Source: Rhodococcus sp. ARC_M5
GTDB taxonomy: Bacteria > Actinomycetota > Actinomycetes > Mycobacteriales > Mycobacteriaceae
NCBI RefSeq assembly: GCF_022810405.1
Contig: NZ_JALGQE010000012.1
Coordinates: forward strand, 88,986 to 152,985
Reading direction: 5' to 3'
Length of the DNA: 64,000 bases
Below the pieces are notes generated by a model. The model had not been told where the DNA came from. It worked only from the letters and a program-made list of their open reading frames with translations, and ran no database searches. This document shows, in pieces, positions 44,336-54,037 of this stretch; position 1 is the stretch's first letter, and every line of letters starts with the position of its first letter. The position numbers and the translations under genes were made by a program.

Positions 44336-44829
44336 CTGCCACCGCCGCCACTCAGGACACCCCGATCGGGCCGTTCAGCACCATCGTCGACGCCGATCAG
44401 CGCGTCCTCGCATCCGGGTGGACCGCCGACGTCGAGGAACTGCGCGTCCTGATCCACTCGACGATGCGCCCCGAGACCGTCCGCGCTGTGTCCGATCTCG
44501 GCGACGTGACCCGCGCCGTCGACAGCTATCACCGCGGCGAGCTGAGGGCTGTCGACTCCGTGGCCGTCGCACAACGATCCGGCGAATTTCTCATGCATGC
44601 CTGGGGCGTATTGCGCACCGTCGAACCCGGCGCGCCGGTGACCTACTCCGAGTTCGCCGAACTGTCCGGGAGACCGGCGGCCATCCGCGGAGCTGCGTCG
44701 GCATGCGCTCGCAATGCCGCTGCACTGTTCGTGCCGTGCCACCGGGTGGTGCGCATCGGCGGCGCACTCGGCGGTTTCCGCTGGGGACTGCCGGCGAAGA
44801 AGTGGTTGCTGGCGCACGAGGCCGCCTGA
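44332..44829 (+). CDS. ogt: methylated-DNA--protein-cysteine methyltransferase
   Basis: 165 residues, as in M. tuberculosis Ogt (Rv1316c), starting at an ATG overlapping the alkA stop by 4 bp. The active site FVPCHRVVRIGGALGGFRWG gives the acceptor cysteine in PCHRV. The AraC/RING-like N-terminal part is short, and the helix-turn-helix RPAAIRGAASACARNAAALF precedes the active site. It removes the methyl group from O6-methylguanine by suicide transfer to its own cysteine. It works with the coupled alkA product in the response to alkylation damage. Confidence 0.96.
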   Translation: MTATAATQDTPIGPFSTIVDADQRVLASGWTADVEELRVLIHSTMRPETVRAVSDLGDVTRAVDSYHRGELRAVDSVAVAQRSGEFLMHAWGVLRTVEPGAPVTYSEFAELSGRPAAIRGAASACARNAAALFVPCHRVVRIGGALGGFRWGLPAKKWLLAHEAA

Positions 44830-44925
44830 CCGCTGCCGCCTCAGGTGGCGGTGGCCCACGGCCGAACGGTCCCGGGCGTTATGGTTCTTCACGAACCGCC
44901 AACCGCCGACTGTGAGGACCCCACC

Positions 44926-46167
44926 GTGACCGAATCGGCAGTTCCCGGTAGTACGTCGAAGTCCGAGAAGCCCGGCAGTGATCGCGGTGACCTCATCGGG
45001 GTCGGCGGTCTGTGGCTTGCCAAGTGGTCGCTCATTCTCATTTCGATCGCTGCCGGAGCGTGGGTACTGGGCTGGCTGATCGGCCACCTCTGGGTGATCC
45101 TGCTGCCGGTTCTGCTCGCTGTCATCGTCGCGACGGTGCTGTGGCCGCCGGCGAAACTGATGATGCGTCTGGGATTTCCTCCCGCACTGGCCGCGTCGGT
45201 ATCGCTCGTGGTGTTCTTCGTCGTCATCGGCGGCATCATCACCCTGATCGTTCCGTCGGTCGCCGAACAGGCCCCCGAGTTGGTGGACCAGGCGTCCGGC
45301 GGTATCGCGCAGGTTCAGGACTGGTTGAAGGGGCCGCCGCTGAACATCGGCGACGACCAGATCGACTCGGCGGTATCGGCGATCGTGTCTCGGCTACAGG
45401 ACAGCGGGGAGGTCATCGCCACCGGCGTCTTCACCGGCGTCTCCGCGGCCGGCTCGCTGTTGGTCACTCTGGCGCTGGTGTTGGTGCTGACGTTCTTCTT
45501 CGTCAAGGACGGCCCGAGGTTCCTGCCGTGGCTGCACGGGTTCTCCGGTGGCCGCGCCGGACGCCACCTGGGCGAGGTGCTCTCACGGATGTGGGCGACG
45601 CTGGGCGGATTCATCCGAACTCAAGCCATCGTCAGTTTCATCGATGCCTTCTTCATCGGACTCGGACTGGTCATTCTGGGTGTTCCGCTGGCGCTGGTGT
45701 TAGCGACCCTGACGTTCATCGGTGGCTTCATCCCGATCGTCGGTGCGTTCGTCGCAGGTGCTCTCGCGGTACTGGTCGCCCTGGTGGCGAACGGGCTGAC
45801 GACTGCGTTGATCGTGCTCGCCATCATCGTTGCGGTCCAGCAGTTGGAAGGCAATGTGCTGCAGCCGATCCTGCAGAGCCGCAGCATGAACTTGCACCCG
45901 GCGATCGTGCTGCTGGCCGTGGCGGGCGGCAGCTCACTGTTCGGCATCATCGGCGCGTTCCTCGCCGTCCCGGCGGCCGCAGTGGCCGCTGTGCTGATCC
46001 GGTACCTGTCCGAGCAGATCGACGAACGCTCGAACGAACCGGATCAGGACGAACTCGAAGACGAAATCCCGCCGCCCGATGGGCTGACCGAGGAGCAGGC
46101 CGGTCTGGACGACGAGGACGAGTCGAAATCCGACAAACCTGCTTCAGGTCAGGACGCGACGACCTGA
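44926..46167 (+). CDS. AI-2E family transporter (PerM-like)
   Basis: 413 residues from the GTG at 44926, preceded by GAGGA 7 nt upstream; the frame is open further to 44845. Seven to eight helices are visible (WSLILISIAAGAWVLGWLIG, LLAVIVATVLW, SVSLVVFFVVIGGIITLIV and later IVVALVLVLTFFFVKDG-like segments), with the conserved FIGGFIPIVGAFVAG and LQSRSMNLHPAIVLLAV. The tail is very acidic (about 50 residues rich in Asp and Glu). The family exports or imports diverse small molecules or ions; autoinducer-2 transport is not a safe assumption. Its end overlaps the 3' end of sbcC by 19 bp. Confidence 0.88.
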   Translation: MTESAVPGSTSKSEKPGSDRGDLIGVGGLWLAKWSLILISIAAGAWVLGWLIGHLWVILLPVLLAVIVATVLWPPAKLMMRLGFPPALAASVSLVVFFVVIGGIITLIVPSVAEQAPELVDQASGGIAQVQDWLKGPPLNIGDDQIDSAVSAIVSRLQDSGEVIATGVFTGVSAAGSLLVTLALVLVLTFFFVKDGPRFLPWLHGFSGGRAGRHLGEVLSRMWATLGGFIRTQAIVSFIDAFFIGLGLVILGVPLALVLATLTFIGGFIPIVGAFVAGALAVLVALVANGLTTALIVLAIIVAVQQLEGNVLQPILQSRSMNLHPAIVLLAVAGGSSLFGIIGAFLAVPAAAVAAVLIRYLSEQIDERSNEPDQDELEDEIPPPDGLTEEQAGLDDEDESKSDKPASGQDATT

Positions 46168-49157
46168 AGGGTGGATCCGGAACGCTCCCGCTTGACGTAG
46201 AGGCGGCTGGGAATGCGTTGCCGCATCTCGTCGACATGGCTGACCACGCCCACGACTCGTCCGCCTGCACGTAGTTCGTCGAGAACCGCCATCACGGATT
46301 CGAGCGTGTCGGCGTCGAGTGTGCCGAATCCTTCGTCGATGAACATGGTGTCGAGGACGACACCGCCGGACTCGGCGGCCACGACGTCGGCCAGGCCCAA
46401 CGCGAGCGAGAGCGACGCGAGAAACGCCTCACCGCCCGAGAGTGTCTTGGCCGAGCGCACGACGCCGGTGTAGTCGTCCCTGATGTCCAGTCCGAGACCA
46501 CCCCGTTTTCCGCGGACGCCGGCCTCGTCGGAGTGCACGAATTCGTAGCGCCCCGAGGACATTCGACGCAGCCGCGCGGATGCGGACTCGGCCACGTCCT
46601 CGAGCCGCGACGCGAGTACGTAGGAGCGCAACGACATCTTGCGCGCATTCTGCCCCCGACCTGCCACCACGTCAGCCAGGTTGGCGAGTTCGTCGAATTC
46701 GGCGCGTTGTGGCGCGATGGCCTGGGCGGCGGTGAACAATTCGGCGATCAGGCGTTCCAGGTCGTCTGCGCGCCTTCGGCTTTCCGCCACCGTCGCAGCA
46801 GCAGCCCGGACCGCGTCGTCCAGCTCGGCGCACGCCTGCTCGAGCGGTTCCAGGTCCACCGGCGGTCGACCTGCCACGTCCACGATGGCGGGCTCGCGCA
46901 GCACGTGCTCGGCATGCGCACGCGTCTCCTCTGCGGTGCGCAGTTCGGTCTCGATCTGCTCGACGCGGTCGGCGGCCAGCACTGCCTCGGCCGCTGCGTC
47001 GACCGACTCGAAGTTCGACGCCTGTACCCGTCGGTCCAGTTCGGCTGCCAGTGCATCCGCCCGCACGGTGGCGTCGAGCCAGGCGATGCGCGCTTCCTGA
47101 ATTCGCCGGGCACCGTCGATCAGGTTCTCTCGCTCCGCGATTCGATCTGCCAGCGACGCGCCCTCGTTCACTTCCTCGGCCACCGACGCCCGCATCTGCG
47201 CCAGCGATTCCTCGGTAGCCGAGATGCGTTCGTCCACGGCACCACGCGAGGCAACGAGGTCGTGGAGCGTGACCGTCAGCGCCTGCGACTCGCTCCGCAG
47301 TCGGTTCAGTTCTGCGGTTGCCGGTTCGACATCGACGGCCCGCGCTCGGGCGTCCTGCACTGCAGTGGTTGCGGCATCGAGCATCTGGGTCAACTCCGCC
47401 GCGGAGACCCCGCCGGTACGGTCGTGCAGCAGGTCGACGCCACGTCGCGCTTCCGCAACCTCCGCGACCGCTCGATCGAGCGCAGCGGCAGCCTTGCGTT
47501 CTGCGGCAGCGGCCTTGTCTTCCTGTGCCTTGGTCACCGTCGACGTGGACGCTGCAGCGGGATGCGGGTGCACCTCCGATCCGCACACGACGCACGGCTC
47601 CCCCGCCTCCAGACGGGCCGCCAGCTCGGCCGCCATCCCGTCGATGCGTCGCTCACGGAGATCGAGCAAATGCTCCCAGGCCGTGTTGTGCGCTGCCGCG
47701 GCGGCGTCGCGGGCACGTTCGGCCTCGGCCAGAGTCGCGCGCTGACGAACCAATTCGAGTGCAGACTCGGCCGCCGCGCGGGCCCGACCGCAGCGCTCCT
47801 CCAGGCCCGGCAACTCTGCCGCAGCCGAGGCGGCTCGGGCCATCCGTGATTCGACCGCCGCGATCTTCTCGGGCACGGAGGCCTGCGACTGCACGGTGCG
47901 CTCGATCGCCGCCGCGGTGGTGCGTTGCTGCGCGCGGTAGTCGGCGAGAGTGCCGTCGAGTCGGTCGGCCTCGCGGGCAAGACCGAGCAGCGACTGCAGC
48001 CGAGCGACATCGGTGGTCCAGTCGCGCACGAACTGCGCGACGACAGCGCGCTCGTCCGACGGATCGGTCGGCGCGGGCGGCCAGTGCAGTGCAGCGTGAA
48101 AGCGCTGCCCCTCCGCCGTTGTCGGTAGGCCACGCTCCGCCGCCGCGAGTGCGGCGGTGGCCGCGTCGGTGGTCAGGCGTGCGAGGCGAAGGTCTCCGGC
48201 CGCGTCCGCGATCGGTCCTGCGGCCGCGGAGTCGGCGAGCTCGGTTCTGCGCGCCAGTCGTGCCGCCTCGCCCTCCTCGTAGTGCGCGAGTTGACCCTCG
48301 GCGAGAGCGCGTCGCCGCTGCAGATCGAGAACGGTGGTGGCCTTCGCCAGGGCTGCCGACGCACGCCGAGCTGCCGCGTCGATCAGCACCGCCCGGCCCT
48401 GCGCGAGGGTTCGATTCTGCCGGGCATCGTCCAGGACGTCGGCCGCCCACTCGAGTGGATCGGGCTGTTCGCTGTCCTCGCTCGTGGGCTCGGGCTCTCC
48501 CGACGCCTGCGATACGCGCCCCAGCATGATGTCGATGGCGTGGTGGGCGTCGGCGAGTTCGGCGGCGAGCTCCCGGCGGCGCTGCGCGAACCACTCTTCG
48601 ACGTCACCGAATCGGCCTGTGTCGAAGAGTCTTTCGAGTAGGTTTCCGCGTTCGTCGCTGTCGGCTCGGAGGAATCGCGCGAACTCGCCCTGCGGCAGCA
48701 GCACCACCTGAAAGAACTGGTCGGCGCTCATCCCGAGCAGCGCATTGACGGCATCACCGATCTCATTGAGCCGGGTGAGGTTCTGCCCGCGGCCGTCGAG
48801 CCAGGTGAGACTGGCTTTGGCGTGCTGTTTGGTAGTACCCGTGCTTCGAAGCTTGGGCCGCAGGAACTCCGGGCTGCGCACTATCCTGATGCGTCGCCCA
48901 CCGAGCGTGGCCTCCAACGTGACCTGTGGAACCGCGCCCTTGGCTGCGTGATCGGACAGCAGTCGCTTGCCCTCGCGACGGGCTCCGGGCACGGTTCCGT
49001 ACAGCGCGAACGCCACGGCGTCGAGCACCGTCGTCTTGCCCGCTCCGGTGTGGCCGTGCAACAGGAAGAGCCCGTCTGCTCCCAGCGCATCGAAGTCCAC
49101 CGTCTCGGTGCCCGCGAAAGGGCCGAAGGCGGTGATCTCGAGTGAATGCAGCCTCAT
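46149..49157 (-). CDS. sbcC: exonuclease SbcC subunit
   Basis: 1002 residues, normal length. Walker A is GHTGAGKTTVLDAVAFALYG near residue 34, followed by long coiled-coil segments with the zinc hook EPCVVCGSEVHPHP near residue 525, then the signature LSGGEAFLASLSLALGLAD and Walker B VLDTMFIDEGFGTLD near residue 950. It pairs with the SbcD nuclease in a complex that opens DNA hairpins and trims double-strand ends. Its ATG overlaps the sbcD stop by 4 bp. Confidence 0.97.
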   Translation of the reverse strand: MRLHSLEITAFGPFAGTETVDFDALGADGLFLLHGHTGAGKTTVLDAVAFALYGTVPGARREGKRLLSDHAAKGAVPQVTLEATLGGRRIRIVRSPEFLRPKLRSTGTTKQHAKASLTWLDGRGQNLTRLNEIGDAVNALLGMSADQFFQVVLLPQGEFARFLRADSDERGNLLERLFDTGRFGDVEEWFAQRRRELAAELADAHHAIDIMLGRVSQASGEPEPTSEDSEQPDPLEWAADVLDDARQNRTLAQGRAVLIDAAARRASAALAKATTVLDLQRRRALAEGQLAHYEEGEAARLARRTELADSAAAGPIADAAGDLRLARLTTDAATAALAAAERGLPTTAEGQRFHAALHWPPAPTDPSDERAVVAQFVRDWTTDVARLQSLLGLAREADRLDGTLADYRAQQRTTAAAIERTVQSQASVPEKIAAVESRMARAASAAAELPGLEERCGRARAAAESALELVRQRATLAEAERARDAAAAAHNTAWEHLLDLRERRIDGMAAELAARLEAGEPCVVCGSEVHPHPAAASTSTVTKAQEDKAAAAERKAAAALDRAVAEVAEARRGVDLLHDRTGGVSAAELTQMLDAATTAVQDARARAVDVEPATAELNRLRSESQALTVTLHDLVASRGAVDERISATEESLAQMRASVAEEVNEGASLADRIAERENLIDGARRIQEARIAWLDATVRADALAAELDRRVQASNFESVDAAAEAVLAADRVEQIETELRTAEETRAHAEHVLREPAIVDVAGRPPVDLEPLEQACAELDDAVRAAAATVAESRRRADDLERLIAELFTAAQAIAPQRAEFDELANLADVVAGRGQNARKMSLRSYVLASRLEDVAESASARLRRMSSGRYEFVHSDEAGVRGKRGGLGLDIRDDYTGVVRSAKTLSGGEAFLASLSLALGLADVVAAESGGVVLDTMFIDEGFGTLDADTLESVMAVLDELRAGGRVVGVVSHVDEMRQRIPSRLYVKRERSGSTLQVVAS

Positions 49158-50344
49158 GCGGCACCGCGGCCGGCGGCGGTGGCCGGCCCGCGGGTGGTCT
49201 CGGCCTCACGGTGGACGGAGGCCAGAGCGCGAGCCAGGAGTGCGGACTCCGCTGCCGTCGGCACACTGCGCATATCCGTCACGAACGAAGTGGCGATGTC
49301 GAGATCGCTACGGCCGCGCACGCGGTCACGGTAGCGAAGCTCGCCGGACCCCTCCGGGCGACGCCATTCCAGGTGGATCGCATGCGGGAAACGCTGCTGT
49401 AGCAAGCGCATTGCGTCGACCGGACGTACCTCGTCGGTGAGCACGGCGGAAACGTAATGATCCTCGAACTCGGAATACGCTGTGCCCGTTGTCAGTTCCT
49501 CGACGGTGCCTTCGATACGGGCGAGTCCGCGCACCACCGGCAGGTCAACTCGCTCTACGCTGCCGAGCCCGTTCGCGTCGAGGTCGAGAATCCACACCGC
49601 CTTGCGGTGCGACCGCTCGCCGAACGAATAGGGCAACGGCGAACCGGAATACCGCACCCGGTCGGTCAGTGTCTGGGGGGAATGCAGATGTCCGAGCGCC
49701 ACGTAGTCGACCCCGTCGAACGCCGACGCCGGCGCGGTTTCGATGCCGCCGGAGGAGATCGACCGCTCCGAGCCGGTCGCCTCACCGCCGACGATGAATG
49801 CGTGGGCGAGCACGACCGAGCGAAGGCGTTGCCCTGCTTCACTTCTCGCAGCGAGGTCGCCGCGCACCCGATCCATTGCGGCACCGAGCACGTCGGAGTG
49901 AGTACGTGCGGTGGGAACGTCGAGTTCGAGGCGCGTGGTTTCTGGCTCGAGATACGGAATCCCGTAGAACGCAACGCCGCCGTGCTCGTCGTCGATGACG
50001 ACCGGGGTGGCGACGTCGCCCACCCGGGTCATCAGATGCAACCCGCCGGCCGAGGCGAAAGCAGCGCCTGCGCCCAGCCGTGCGGGTGAATCGTGGTTTC
50101 CCGACGTCGCGACGATCACGGCACCGGCCGCACGAATCGCCTCGAGCCCGCGGTTGCAGACCAGGACGGCATCGGCACTGGGAACAGCGCGGTCGTAGAT
50201 GTCGCCGGGCACCACCACCACATCGATCGATTGTGCCGCAACCAGTTCCGCGATGGACGCCAGCACAGCGCTCTGATCGGCCAACAGGTCGACACCGTGA
50301 AAGGTGCGACCGATGTGCCAGTCCGAGGTGTGCAGGATTCTCAT
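49154..50344 (-). CDS. sbcD: exonuclease SbcD subunit
   Basis: 396 residues from the ATG at 50344; the upstream frame extension is rejected because it covers the divergent rmuC gene. Metal-binding motifs are DWHIGRTF, VVPGDIYDRA, SGNHDSP, LAHAF and ALGHLHS in the family order. The remainder has the capping domain with the expected PLPYSFGE. It starts 123 bp from the divergent rmuC gene. The last 4 bases overlap the sbcC start. Confidence 0.97.
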   Translation of the reverse strand: MRILHTSDWHIGRTFHGVDLLADQSAVLASIAELVAAQSIDVVVVPGDIYDRAVPSADAVLVCNRGLEAIRAAGAVIVATSGNHDSPARLGAGAAFASAGGLHLMTRVGDVATPVVIDDEHGGVAFYGIPYLEPETTRLELDVPTARTHSDVLGAAMDRVRGDLAARSEAGQRLRSVVLAHAFIVGGEATGSERSISSGGIETAPASAFDGVDYVALGHLHSPQTLTDRVRYSGSPLPYSFGERSHRKAVWILDLDANGLGSVERVDLPVVRGLARIEGTVEELTTGTAYSEFEDHYVSAVLTDEVRPVDAMRLLQQRFPHAIHLEWRRPEGSGELRYRDRVRGRSDLDIATSFVTDMRSVPTAAESALLARALASVHREAETTRGPATAAGRGAA

Positions 50345-50467
50345 ACGGACGACGCTATCGGGAACCACCGACAAACTCCTCGAGGTGCCTCGGCCTGTCG
50401 GACGTGAGCTGCTGTCCACAGCCTTCGAGAACCGAAGTTGTCGGTACCGTCCTGCATCATCTGCCCC

Positions 50468-51634
50468 ATGAACATTCTCACCGCGTTCGGCCTGCTCGTC
50501 GCCCTCGGTATCGGCGCGGTCGTCGGCTGGTTGCTGCATGCCTCCCGGATGGGCGATCGTGCCGTACGAGCCGAGGCACAGCTGTCCGCGCTGCGTGAGC
50601 ACGAGAGCATGCTTCGGCAGTCGCTCAGTGCGGTCAACGAGGATTCGGCGCGGCGCAATTCGACCGTCATCGGTCAGCAGGTCTCGCATCTGGTGGAGCC
50701 CTTGCACGACGCCGTCGATGCTCTCTCCGAGCACGTACGGCAGGTAGAGCACAACCGCATCCGGGCGTATGCGGGGCTGTCGGAGCAGGTCACCGGTATG
50801 CATCGCGCGTCGATGCATCTGTCGACGCAGACCGGTCAGCTGGTCACGGCTCTGCGCGCGCCGCAGATTCGGGGCAGGTGGGGCGAGATCCAGCTCGAGC
50901 GCGTCGTCGAGCTCGCCGGCATGGTCAAGCACTGTGATTTCGACACTCAGGTCGGCAAGGACGGCATCCGACCCGACATGATCGTGCGTCTCGCCGGCGG
51001 TCGACAGATCGTGGTCGACGCCAAGGTGCCGTTCGCGGCCTACCTCGACGCCGCTCAGGACGAGGAACCCGGCACGCGCGAGAAGAACCTACGTCGCCAT
51101 GCCAAGCAACTGCGCACCCACATCGATCAGTTGGCCGACAAGGCGTACTGGCAGGCATTCGAACCGACGCCGGAGTTCGTCGTGCTGTTCGTTCCCGGCG
51201 ACCCGTTTCTCGACGCGGCGCTGACGTCGGACGCCGGTCTGCTGGAGTACGCCTTCGGCCGGAACGTGATCCTGGCCACCCCCACCACCCTGGTCGCGCT
51301 ACTGAGGACCGTCGCGTACACGTGGAAACAGGAGTCACTGGCCGAGGACGCTGCACGCATCCAGCAGCTGGGACGTGAGCTGTACACGCGTATCGGCGTC
51401 GTGTCGACACACCTGGACAAGCTCGGTGCGCACCTCGGCAAGGCCGTCGAGTCCTTCAATTCCACCGTCGGGTCCGTCGATACCCGGGTGAGCGTGACGG
51501 CAAGAAAGCTGCACGAGCTCGAGCTGTTCGACGCCGAGCCGGTGGACATCGCCCGAGTGGACGAGCGACCGAAACTGTCCGATTCGTCCCGCTACCGGCA
51601 CGACTTCGGTCATGTCAGCGATGCAGTCGGCTGA
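50468..51634 (+). CDS. rmuC: RmuC-family recombination protein
   Basis: 388 residues from the ATG at 50468. An N-terminal membrane anchor (LTAFGLLVALGIGAVVGWLL) is followed by a coiled-coil region and the conserved core: RGRWGEIQLERVVELAGM, IVVDAKVPFAAYLDA, FVVLFVPGDPFLDAAL and LATPTTLVALLRTVAYTW. RmuC proteins are PD-(D/E)XK-type nucleases that limit recombination at inverted repeats. It is divergent from sbcD, another hairpin-processing function. The DUF6542 gene follows after 20 bp. Confidence 0.94.
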   Translation: MNILTAFGLLVALGIGAVVGWLLHASRMGDRAVRAEAQLSALREHESMLRQSLSAVNEDSARRNSTVIGQQVSHLVEPLHDAVDALSEHVRQVEHNRIRAYAGLSEQVTGMHRASMHLSTQTGQLVTALRAPQIRGRWGEIQLERVVELAGMVKHCDFDTQVGKDGIRPDMIVRLAGGRQIVVDAKVPFAAYLDAAQDEEPGTREKNLRRHAKQLRTHIDQLADKAYWQAFEPTPEFVVLFVPGDPFLDAALTSDAGLLEYAFGRNVILATPTTLVALLRTVAYTWKQESLAEDAARIQQLGRELYTRIGVVSTHLDKLGAHLGKAVESFNSTVGSVDTRVSVTARKLHELELFDAEPVDIARVDERPKLSDSSRYRHDFGHVSDAVG

Positions 51635-51654
51635 ACAACGGCTAACCTCGGGGG

Positions 51655-52824
51655 GTGTCTACCTCCCAACGTGCCCGCTCCGGGGTACCGCTGGATCACC
51701 GATCCATCCTCGCGACTCTGCCCGGCGTACCTGCATGGGGTGCCGTCGCGATCGCCGCGGGACTGACCTTTCTCGGATTTCTCGTCGATGCCGCCCGCGG
51801 TACCGAGCTGACCGGTGCGTTCGCGTTCATGTACGTCCTGGGCTGCATAGCAGGCGTTCTTCTCGTCCGTTTCCGTGGACTGTTCACGGCGATGGTGCAA
51901 GCCCCACTGATTCTGTTCGTAGCGGTGCCGCTGTCCTACCAGTACTTCACCGACAACGCCGGCACCGGACTCAAGGACATCATCCTCAACGTCGCCATCC
52001 CGCTGGTCAACCGCTTCCCCTTGATGCTTCTCGGCACCCTGGTGGCCGTCGGACTCGGAGCACTGCGCATCGTTCTCAAACGGCAGAACACGCATGCCCC
52101 CGCACAACGACGCAGCCCGAAGCTCAGCGACGACAAGCCCACCAGAGCACAGCGACGAGCACAGGAAGAGCGCCCCGAACGATCTCGCAGGCGAACAGCC
52201 GCAGCCGATCGCACCCCCGACTCTGCGGCCGAGGCCACCGACATCGTGCCCGGGCCGTACGTCGGTCGCAGAAGCACCGATTCTCGCCCGCGCAACGCCA
52301 CCGACCCTCGGTCGACCTCTCGCCCCGGCTCGCGTGGCACGGCTGATTCACCGGCGACTCCGCGCCGCTCGTCTGCACCGACATCGCAGTCGCGATACGC
52401 CGCCACCGACTCCCCTCGGCAGGACCGCAAGCCCGAACACCAGACGCCGGAGTACCCGCGAGCGCAGTATCCGCAGGCACAGCCCCGGCCGGCACAGTCA
52501 CGTGAAACACAGTCACGTGGAACACAGTCGCGTGAAACACAGCGGCCGCAGCCGTCCGAGTCGCGCTACGGATCAGAGCCTCGTCATTCCGGCCAAGCCC
52601 GGTATTCGACCGAACCTCGTCGCGAGCGGTCTGCCCGGGTTCACGCTCCGCGCGAGGTGGCGGATCCCTACAGCACCGGACCCCGGCCCGTCGTGACTCC
52701 TCGGACGAGCGCCTCCTCCGCAGACGACAGCCAGGGCGATCACGCTCTGCCCACTCCGCATCGGGACGACATTCCCCCGCATCCGGTGCCGCGGGTTCGC
52801 TACCGCGACCGTCCCAGCGACTAG
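51655..52824 (+). CDS. DUF6542-type membrane protein with long disordered tail (Rv1111c-like)
   Basis: 389 residues from a GTG at 51655. Four helices lie in the first 145 residues (GAVAIAAGLTFLGFLV, GAFAFMYVLGCIAGVLLV, GLFTAMVQAPLILFVAV and FPLMLLGTLVAVGLGA). The remaining about 240 residues are Arg/Ser/Pro/Gln-rich and without predicted structure, with an imperfect RETQS repeat encoded at 52501-52542. It matches Rv1111c in membrane domain and neighbourhood (ispH follows). No function is known. Confidence 0.85.
   Translation: MSTSQRARSGVPLDHRSILATLPGVPAWGAVAIAAGLTFLGFLVDAARGTELTGAFAFMYVLGCIAGVLLVRFRGLFTAMVQAPLILFVAVPLSYQYFTDNAGTGLKDIILNVAIPLVNRFPLMLLGTLVAVGLGALRIVLKRQNTHAPAQRRSPKLSDDKPTRAQRRAQEERPERSRRRTAAADRTPDSAAEATDIVPGPYVGRRSTDSRPRNATDPRSTSRPGSRGTADSPATPRRSSAPTSQSRYAATDSPRQDRKPEHQTPEYPRAQYPQAQPRPAQSRETQSRGTQSRETQRPQPSESRYGSEPRHSGQARYSTEPRRERSARVHAPREVADPYSTGPRPVVTPRTSASSADDSQGDHALPTPHRDDIPPHPVPRVRYRDRPSD
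52501..52542 (+). repeat. 15-bp tandem repeat in the DUF6542 tail
   Basis: Two full units and a partial third of about 15 bp (CGTGAAACACAGTCA and one-base variants) encode RETQS-RGTQS-RETQ. It is in frame within a disordered tail and is not a CRISPR repeat. Confidence 0.8.
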
Positions 52825-52835
52825 GCCGCACGAGA

Positions 52836-52889
52836 AACGCCCCGTATCGGTTCCCTCACTTCTGGGCAGGGGTTCCGATACGGGGCGTT
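52836..52889. terminator. bidirectional terminator between the DUF6542 and ispH genes
   Basis: A 15-bp perfect stem (AACGCCCCGTATCGG at 52836-52850 and its complement at 52875-52889) spans a 24-nt loop and is followed by a TCTTG run. It lies between the + strand stop at 52824 and the - strand stop at 52907. Confidence 0.8.
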
Positions 52890-52906
52890 CTTGTGGGGCC
52901 TTGCCA

Positions 52907-53914
52907 CTAGCGAGCGGGGCGCAGCTCGCGGGGTAGGGAGAACACCAGAGTCTCGTTTGCCGTGGTGACCGGCTGTACGTCGGCGTAGCCGTGCTCGGCG
53001 AACAGTTCGATGACGCCCTGCACCAGAATCTCGGGAACGGACGCACCCGAGGTGATGCCGATCGTCTCGACCCCGTCGAGCCAGGCCAGATCGATTTCCT
53101 TCGCGTAGTCGACGAGGTAACTCGCCCGCGCACCGGCACCGAGCGCAACCTCGACCAACCGCACGGAGTTCGAGGAATTCCTGGAGCCGACGACGATCAC
53201 CAGATCGCATTCCGGTGCCATTGCCTTCACCGCGACCTGACGATTCTGGGTGGCGTAGCAGATGTCGTCACTCGGCGGGTCCTGCAGCGTCGGGAAGCGC
53301 TCACGGAGCTTGGCGACCGTCATCATCGTCTCGTCGACGCTCAACGTGGTCTGGGACAGCCAGATGACCTTGTTCTCGTCTCGGACGGTGACACTGTCGA
53401 CCGAATCGGGGCCGTCGACCAGCTGAATGTGTTCGGGAGCCTCGCCTGCGGTGCCCTCGACCTCCTCGTGGCCCTCGTGGCCGATGAGCAAAATGTCGTA
53501 GTCGTCTCTGGCGAAGCGCTTGGCCTCCTGGTGCACCTTGGTCACCAACGGGCAGGTGGCGTCGATGGTGCGCAGGCTGCGGTCGGCAGCGGAGGCGTGC
53601 ACCGCAGGTGAGACGCCGTGCGCGGAGAACACCAGCAGCGATCCCTCGGGAACCTCGTCGGTCTCCTCCACGAACACTGCGCCACGGTCGGACAGCGTCT
53701 CGACGACATGTCGGTTGTGCACGATCTCCTTGCGCACGTACACCGGCGCACCGTGCTGCTCCAGCGCTTTCTCGACGGTCTCGACCGCTCGATCGACACC
53801 CGCGCAGTAACCCCGAGGCTCTGCGAGCAGCACTCGTTTACCCCCGGCGTACGAGGACTTCCCCGCGCCGGCGGAGTGTGCAATACCAAGATTCAGAGGA
53901 ACAGCCGAAGACAT
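52907..53914 (-). CDS. ispH: 4-hydroxy-3-methylbut-2-enyl diphosphate reductase
   Basis: 335 residues from the ATG at 53914; the upstream frame extension is a shadow of the divergent lipid-droplet gene. The three iron-sulfur cysteines are in [22 protein letters not shown] and [11 protein letters not shown]. The TTLSVDETM segment is the typical substrate-binding part. It performs the last step of the MEP isoprenoid pathway. It is Rv1110-like and divergent from the Rv1109c-like gene as in M. tuberculosis. Confidence 0.97.
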   Translation of the reverse strand: MSSAVPLNLGIAHSAGAGKSSYAGGKRVLLAEPRGYCAGVDRAVETVEKALEQHGAPVYVRKEIVHNRHVVETLSDRGAVFVEETDEVPEGSLLVFSAHGVSPAVHASAADRSLRTIDATCPLVTKVHQEAKRFARDDYDILLIGHEGHEEVEGTAGEAPEHIQLVDGPDSVDSVTVRDENKVIWLSQTTLSVDETMMTVAKLRERFPTLQDPPSDDICYATQNRQVAVKAMAPECDLVIVVGSRNSSNSVRLVEVALGAGARASYLVDYAKEIDLAWLDGVETIGITSGASVPEILVQGVIELFAEHGYADVQPVTTANETLVFSLPRELRPAR

Positions 53915-54037
53915 ACCTACCAGGATACGTGCACCCAGCACGCCTGCCTCGCTTCCGGCGTCCTCCAGCCCCCGCTGCGAGGGGTCGTACCGCCTGTCGG
54001 CTACCCAAAGTTCACCGTTTCGGGCAGTCTGGTGCAC

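Noticed and set aside
52501..52542. CRISPR-like repeats
   Set aside because: The units are tandem, without spacers, in frame and within a coding sequence.
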